From an uncultured Clostridia bacterium (GTDB lineage: Bacteria > Bacillota > Clostridia > Oscillospirales > Ruminococcaceae): a DNA stretch of 45,469 nucleotides. This document shows, one piece after another, positions 41,005 to 45,469 of the stretch. Below the pieces are notes generated by a model. The model worked only from the letters and a program-made list of their open reading frames with translations, searched no databases and was not told where the DNA came from. The DNA lies in contig CANRNT010000016.1 in the NCBI GenBank assembly GCA_947631995.1, positions 1-45,469 on the forward strand. The letters are read 5' to 3'. How positions within the stretch are numbered: the stretch's first letter is position 1; each line of letters begins with the position of its first letter. The translations under genes were made by a program, and so were the position numbers.

Positions 41005-44000
41005 TTACTGTTCTTCCTGATCTTCCTGCGCGTCTTGCTCCGATACCTTTGCGCCTATCTTTTCGAGAAGCAGATTTTCCTCCTGCGCCAATACCTTTAT
41101 CCTGTCAGCTCTGTCCGCATAGCCGCATACGCTTTTATAGTCGCATTTTTTGCACGGGTAATAACTGCTCTCGGTAGGCATGGCGATTATATTGCCGTCC
41201 GAAAGCGACGACAGCATTTCCTGTATCTTTCCGTCCGCATAGTTTAAAAGACCGTTCAGAGCGTCCTCGCTAAGGGCGTATTTTTCTCTGCGGGAGTCAA
41301 ACCTCAAGGGATCGTTTTTCTTCTTTGGCTTTGTCACCGCTACGGGCGAAGTGCCGAGCGAGTTTTTATCCATCAGCAGCGCAATGTCGATGTCGTTCAG
41401 TATAACGCCGTTTCTTGAAAACGCGGTCTTTCTTTTGCTGTCAACTGTGCCCTTCAGGCTTGCGGCTTTCTTTTTGCCGCTGCCTTTTTTGTCCAAAGCC
41501 GCTTCGTCAGCGCTTTCGTTCACAATGCACTCATAAAGCTTCTTTTTGGTGATGTGGTTTTTGAGCTCAACTTCACCTGCATGCATATATATAACTCCTG
41601 CTGGCTTTAGCTTTCTGCCGTTGCTTACGGAATTTACCGTCGTCGTAACGGCAAGAAGATATATCAGCATTTGCAGGTCGAGACCGTGATATACGTCGGG
41701 ATAATTGAACGACTTTTTGCCTGTTTTGTAGTCAACTACCCTGACATAACATTCTCCGTTATGCTCCAGTATATCAACGCGGTCTATTTTGCCCGTAAGC
41801 TGAGCCGTTGTGCCGTCGGCCATTGGTATGCGCTTTATGGAATGTCCGCTGTCGTCCGTAAGAGAAAACTCAAACGCAGTCGGAACAAAATCCGTGCCCG
41901 CAAGCTCGTCGCGCACGTTTCTTACCGTTTCAAACGCCTGCTTTTTCAGCCTTGCAACGTCGGCGGCAAAGGACGGCTTTTTCCCGAAATCTCCGCCCAT
42001 TACATCTTTGATATATTCGTCAACGCACTCGCTGACGGCTTTCATTATCTCATCGTCGCTCATATCGGGAAAGCCCGTATTATAACCGCCCTGCGGGAGC
42101 TGCAATATGTCCTCCAGACATTTGTGAACTATCGTGCCTATGTCTGAGGAGTTGGCGGCGACCTTTCGGCGCGCGCTCACGCCCATTCCGTACTTGCAGA
42201 AATAGCTGAACGGGCAGGAGTAATAGTTGTTCGTCTTGGTGGCAGAAATACCCGTGTTTTCGCCGAAAAACAGCTTTTTGGATATCGCTGCGTCAAGGCT
42301 GTGTTCTTTTCCCGAGCGCAGGCTGTCGATAAGCTCTATCCTGCCGTATTCCTCGGGAAACGGCATAAGAGCCGTCCTTATCGCTGACGCTGCGGCATGG
42401 TCTTTTCCCAAAAGCTCGGAATATTTATAAACAGCCGCACCCCTTGTGGCGCAGTAAAAGTCCGCCGGAAGCTTTGAAGCGTCAACAGAGATGTTTCCCG
42501 AGAACATACTGCGTATTTGACCTGCTATCGGAGACGGGTCGAGATGTTCTCCCGCCTTGTCAGCAAGCGGCACGCAAATGTAAAGCCTGTCGGACGGACA
42601 GCTCACAGCCTGATAGCACGAAAATCTTTCAGCTTTTATGTTGGTCTCCAACCGCTTCTCCATAAAGATATCGGCGCTTTTCATAAGCTCCTTTTCTCTG
42701 TCGGAAAAAAGTCCTGAGAGCCTTATGCTCTTGGGAAAATGTCCGTCGTTAACGCCGATGATGAACGCGGCTTTTATGCCCGAAAGTCTTGAATGCTCCG
42801 CGCTTGCCGCCGTTACGGAATACAGCCTTTGCGGAGGGGTGGACACCGTCAGCTGAGACAGCATTGTAAGCAGAAGTTCAAAGTATTTCTTGGCGGTGAT
42901 CTCTTCGTCACCGAGGACGTCGTATATTGTATCGGCTGCCGAAATAAACAGCTCCCATACCTGTCGGAAGCTTCTTGACAGCTCTATTACCTCGTCGTAT
43001 ATATTGTCGCTTTCCTCAAGCTCCGCTGACAGCCTTTCGCTTACGCATACGCTCTGTAAAAAATCGTTGAGCGCATTGGTGACGGTCTTTGCCGTTGCGT
43101 TTTGGCAGTCCGACTTCAGCTTTGACAGCGGATCGGTTATTTTTGCCCTGACGGCGTTTACCTCGCTCAGCTCCTGCTCTTTTGCCGACTGCGTCCTCTT
43201 ATCGCTCGCCGTAAAGTCGGAAAGCCACATATCTCCGTCTACCGACCATTTGAACGCGTAGTCCTCTATAAGAGAGGCTTCCTCAACGGTCACGTCCGAG
43301 AGCGGCGACCTTATGTACCTGAGTATCGCGTCGGTACGAAAGCTTTTTGACGTTATGCAGTCAGCCACGGCTTTTATAAACAGCACGGGTGACGACTGCG
43401 CCGCGCTGCTGCGAAGGTCACAGAAAAGCGGTACTCCGTATCTGTGAGCCATATCCTCCAGAATACCCGACGCATTGTCAAGCTCCCGCGATATTATAGC
43501 TATCTCGCCAAAGCTCATGCCCTCATCGCGCACCAGCCTGTATATCTCGGCGAAAACATATTCCGCTTCGGAATATACGTCGGGAGCGGTAACTATCTTC
43601 ACTCCGCCGTCCGAAGCTGTCGGCGCGGGCGCAGACGCAAAGATATTGTCCGCGGCAATTTTTACGTCATTGCTGACGTAGTCGCATGTGTCTGTATTAT
43701 ATCGCTCTACTTTGTGACCCGTATTTTCAGCCGTTTGTTCAAACAGCTTCATCGTCTTTATGCACTCCGAAAAAGGCGACAGTGGAGAAGAAGCGTTCCT
43801 GCCGCTTCCGATAGTCAGAGCGGCGGTAACATTGTCCGCCTGTGAGAATATCGCCTCCAGAAAGCCCTGCTGACTGCGCGTGAATGATGAGAAGCTGTCA
43901 AAATATACGTCGCACCCGTTAAAATAACCGATGTTTTTTATTATCTGTTCCGTTTCCTCCATAGCGGAGCTGTTGTCTTTAAGACCGTAGCTGTCAAGCT

Positions 44001-44493
44001 GCTCCAGATACAGAGAATATATTCTCGATATGTCGTAAAGCTTGTCCGCGACCGTACCTGTAAGGCTTTCGGAAGCGGCTGACAGAGTTTTGCAGTCCGC
44101 CGCGCTTTGTCTCAGCTCGTCGACAGTCTCGCACACGCTTTTAAAAAAGCTTCCCTTGCCGAGCGAGCGTTTGTAGTACCTTGCGTCGCCTGAGGCCTCA
44201 AACTCCCTGCACGCCTTGTACATCATAATAAGGCGCGTGTTGTCATCGCAGTATCTTCCGCTGCTTCCGTAACGTTCTATCAGCCGCCGCGAAAGCTTCT
44301 GCGGGCCTATGACCGTCATATTGTTGAAATCCTTTGCACCCATTATCCCGTAAATTTTTCTGTCATAGACCAGCGAGAACTGGTCGGGTATTATGATATA
44401 TGTAGTTTTTCCCTGCCTGACGCTCTCATGCGCCATTGAAGCCAGCAGTTCTGTCTTTCCGCTGTGCTCCGTACCCGTGATAATTCGTAACAA
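41005..44493 (-). CDS. addB: AddB subunit of the AddAB helicase-nuclease
   Basis: 1162 residues. The N-terminus RIITGTEHSGKTELL is the AddB Walker A, followed by YIIIPDQFSLVYDRKIY and helicase-like segments without full motor motifs. The C-terminal nuclease has YVRVVDYKTGKKSF. Iron-sulfur cysteines: one set in NNYYSCPFSYFCKYGMG and three in YYPCKKCDYKSVCGYADR. The TTG at 44493 is chosen as start because GGGGAGG lies 7 bases upstream; an in-frame ATG at 44544 lies before that site and right at the predicted transcript start. Promoter at 44533-44561. First gene of addB-addA. Confidence 0.94.
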   Translation of the reverse strand: MLRIITGTEHSGKTELLASMAHESVRQGKTTYIIIPDQFSLVYDRKIYGIMGAKDFNNMTVIGPQKLSRRLIERYGSSGRYCDDNTRLIMMYKACREFEASGDARYYKRSLGKGSFFKSVCETVDELRQSAADCKTLSAASESLTGTVADKLYDISRIYSLYLEQLDSYGLKDNSSAMEETEQIIKNIGYFNGCDVYFDSFSSFTRSQQGFLEAIFSQADNVTAALTIGSGRNASSPLSPFSECIKTMKLFEQTAENTGHKVERYNTDTCDYVSNDVKIAADNIFASAPAPTASDGGVKIVTAPDVYSEAEYVFAEIYRLVRDEGMSFGEIAIISRELDNASGILEDMAHRYGVPLFCDLRSSAAQSSPVLFIKAVADCITSKSFRTDAILRYIRSPLSDVTVEEASLIEDYAFKWSVDGDMWLSDFTASDKRTQSAKEQELSEVNAVRAKITDPLSKLKSDCQNATAKTVTNALNDFLQSVCVSERLSAELEESDNIYDEVIELSRSFRQVWELFISAADTIYDVLGDEEITAKKYFELLLTMLSQLTVSTPPQRLYSVTAASAEHSRLSGIKAAFIIGVNDGHFPKSIRLSGLFSDREKELMKSADIFMEKRLETNIKAERFSCYQAVSCPSDRLYICVPLADKAGEHLDPSPIAGQIRSMFSGNISVDASKLPADFYCATRGAAVYKYSELLGKDHAAASAIRTALMPFPEEYGRIELIDSLRSGKEHSLDAAISKKLFFGENTGISATKTNNYYSCPFSYFCKYGMGVSARRKVAANSSDIGTIVHKCLEDILQLPQGGYNTGFPDMSDDEIMKAVSECVDEYIKDVMGGDFGKKPSFAADVARLKKQAFETVRNVRDELAGTDFVPTAFEFSLTDDSGHSIKRIPMADGTTAQLTGKIDRVDILEHNGECYVRVVDYKTGKKSFNYPDVYHGLDLQMLIYLLAVTTTVNSVSNGRKLKPAGVIYMHAGEVELKNHITKKKLYECIVNESADEAALDKKGSGKKKAASLKGTVDSKRKTAFSRNGVILNDIDIALLMDKNSLGTSPVAVTKPKKKNDPLRFDSRREKYALSEDALNGLLNYADGKIQEMLSSLSDGNIIAMPTESSYYPCKKCDYKSVCGYADRADRIKVLAQEENLLLEKIGAKVSEQDAQEDQEEQ

Positions 44494-44532
44494 GACCTGA
44501 CCTCCCCTTAGCATATAATAGTTACCGATTAT

Positions 44533-44561
44533 ATTGTAACACATTTTTCAACGCAGGTCAA
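44533..44561 (-). promoter_or_regulatory. addBA promoter
   Basis: Minus strand TTGACC (44561-44556), 17 bases, TACAAT (44538-44533). Confidence 0.7.
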
Positions 44562-44574
44562 GGCTTTTATGTAC

Positions 44575-44602
44575 AAAAAAACGGACTTCTTAAAGAAGTC
44601 CG
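44575..44602 (-). terminator. Terminator of the small exported peptide gene
   Basis: Minus strand CGGACTTCTT (44602-44593) pairs with AAGAAGTCCG (44591-44582), then seven T. The stem contains the last codons and the stop of the gene. Confidence 0.82.
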
Positions 44603-44823
44603 AGCAGTTCTTTTATCCATTCCGCTATTTTGCAGGAGAACTCTACCTGCTGTGTTTCAACTATCGTCACGCCGCCCAGACTGTGCTCGGAGGCAAAGCC
44701 CTCGGCGGCAGGCGAGGGGAGAAAGCAGCAATGTCTACCGCTTGAAGGCGCGAAGCCCGATATCAGTATACCAACAGCGGCAGATATCGCCGCCGCTCTT
44801 GTGACAAGTCTTGATGTAAACAT
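44590..44823 (-). CDS. Small exported or membrane-anchored protein, unknown
   Basis: 77 residues, not recognised. The N-terminus MFTSRLVTRAAAISAAVGIL then ISGFAPSSG is a plausible signal sequence (basic start, hydrophobic core, small residues). The mature part has three cysteines (HCC, SC) and ends in an amphipathic helix IAEWIKELLGLL. The start at 44823 has GAAAGGACG 6 bases upstream; the frame to 44886 is rejected. It lies 72 bases downstream of the flavin reductase-like gene, possibly in its transcript. Confidence 0.6.
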   Translation of the reverse strand: MFTSRLVTRAAAISAAVGILISGFAPSSGRHCCFLPSPAAEGFASEHSLGGVTIVETQQVEFSCKIAEWIKELLGLL

Positions 44824-44895
44824 AAAAAACGTCCTTTCGTGTGTGTGATACTCACAGCATTGACCGAAAGAACGCTCTTTATTCAATTATTCACT

Positions 44896-45399
44896 TTATT
44901 TTTTGTACGCCTTGACTATCTCACCTATGTAGGCAAAATGGTAGTCGTTCTGCGCATAATTGAGCTGAGCTACCGATTTATCTGTGAAAGCCTCGGGATC
45001 GAGCTGCTTGCAGTAAAGCTTGCGGCATATCAGCACAAGCTCCGCTTCCTCAAAGCACGGGACTTTGTCAAGCTCGGTGTGCGTAAGACCGCATTTTTTC
45101 ATTTTGTCGGGCATATCGTATCCGCTGTTCGAGCCGCAGAACGCAAGCGCACTCTTGTGCTCATCGGGAAAGAATGATACCGCAAAATATTCTTCGCTGT
45201 CGAGAAATTTTTTTGTGTACCTTTGCGGCCTGATAACCGCGGTCACGCAGTTTTTGTTCCACATCACGCCTGTAAATCCCCACGAGCAGGTCATCGCGTT
45301 GTATTCCTGACCGTTTCCCGCCGATATGAGGAACCATTGCTTGCCTATCTTCTTGAACGGGTCAAAAGTTTCCTGTGAGATGTCGATCTCTTTGAACAT
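44896..45399 (-). CDS. Flavin reductase-like (FMN-binding split barrel) protein
   Basis: 167 residues. Matches the flavin reductase/DIM6-NTAB family: KQWFLISAGNGQEYNAMTCS, WGFTGVMWNKNCVTAVIRPQ, RYTKKFLDSEEYFAVSFFPD and the C-terminal YHFAYIGEIVKAYKK. Members bind FMN and reduce flavins or act as flavoproteins of unknown substrate. AAGGAG precedes the ATG by 8 bases, with TATAAT about 20 bases further up but no good -35. It is the last gene before the window edge. Confidence 0.88.
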   Translation of the reverse strand: MFKEIDISQETFDPFKKIGKQWFLISAGNGQEYNAMTCSWGFTGVMWNKNCVTAVIRPQRYTKKFLDSEEYFAVSFFPDEHKSALAFCGSNSGYDMPDKMKKCGLTHTELDKVPCFEEAELVLICRKLYCKQLDPEAFTDKSVAQLNYAQNDYHFAYIGEIVKAYKK

Positions 45400-45443
45400 A
45401 AAATCACTCCTTATTTTATTATATTGGTGTACGATGTCATTAT

Positions 45444-45456
45444 GCAGATTATCTGC
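45444..45456. promoter_or_regulatory. Short palindrome upstream of the flavin reductase gene
   Basis: GCAGATTATCTGC, a perfect 13 base palindrome about 10 bases before the expected -35 position; a possible operator, cut off from context by the window end. Confidence 0.3.
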
Positions 45457-45469
45457 TTTTTCATTTGTC

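Noticed and set aside
40119-41177. 352-codon plus-strand ORF
   Set aside because: Shadow of the addA N-terminal region and addB end; composition is that of an antisense frame.

Overview
The window looks like chromosomal DNA of a low-to-mid GC Clostridia, most likely Oscillospirales/Ruminococcaceae (a Ruminococcus or [Eubacterium] siraeum-like genome). The case rests on AGGAGG-type ribosome sites, TTGACA-17-TATAAT promoters, a T-box upstream of hisS-aspS, a THF riboswitch on folT, a SCIFF peptide with its radical SAM maturase, AddAB instead of RecBCD, and PASTA kinase-like proteins. Nearly all of it is core-genome DNA. No tRNA, rRNA, CRISPR array, transposase or phage block is visible. The species call is inference only.

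Layout. 1-330: a 32-residue hydrophobic ORF on the minus strand behind a consensus promoter, resembling a type I toxin locus. 441-5156: lower glycolysis (pgk, a TPR-like membrane protein, tpiA, gpmI). 5158-5990: a DUF218/YdcF protein. 6020-7648: a minD-like ATPase and mgsA behind a long leader with two promoters. 7684-11582: a T-box with an Asp (GAC) specifier controlling hisS, a small membrane protein and aspS. 11646-12346: a papain-like NlpC/P60 hydrolase. 12388-13109: a 0.7 kb palindrome-rich element with about 105 bp inverted ends. 13143-15822: guaB and a D-Ala-D-Ala carboxypeptidase (minus strand). 16043-21100: a compact chemotaxis operon cheA-cheW-cheR-cheB-cheW. 21111-23800: an ABC_trans_CmpB-like membrane protein, malic enzyme and MscS. 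23903-24907: rplM-rpsI. 24845-25958: an XRE repressor/SHOCT membrane protein pair between two identical 63 bp copies of the rpsI end plus terminator. 25960-27131: a D-lactate dehydrogenase with a Cys-rich tail. 27155-30105: a minus-strand cluster (GT2 glycosyltransferase, TtcA-like protein, membrane protein), then mazF. 30370-33306: a zinc-ribbon membrane protein and a zinc-ribbon/pseudokinase/PASTA protein. 33357-35290: pfkA, then the THF riboswitch and folT. 35300-36996: scfA-scfB. 37035-37330: a second, unrelated inverted-repeat element. 37380-44561: addB-addA. 44575-45399: a small exported-looking peptide and a flavin reductase-like protein.

How the genes work together. pgk, tpiA, gpmI and pfkA, with the mgsA bypass, D-LDH and malic enzyme, cover fermentative carbon flow. 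hisS-aspS is controlled by tRNA-Asp charging. The chemotaxis block supplies kinase, coupling and adaptation proteins but no receptor and no separate CheY, CheC or CheD here. AddAB handles double-strand-break ends.

The items most worth a second look are: the PASTA protein whose kinase domain has lost all three signature catalytic residues; the XRE/SHOCT module bounded by an exact 63 bp duplication that starts three codons before the rpsI stop; a SCIFF precursor with a seventh cysteine and an intervening terminator before its maturase; the palindrome-rich element at 12388-13109; and the putative type I toxin at the left edge.
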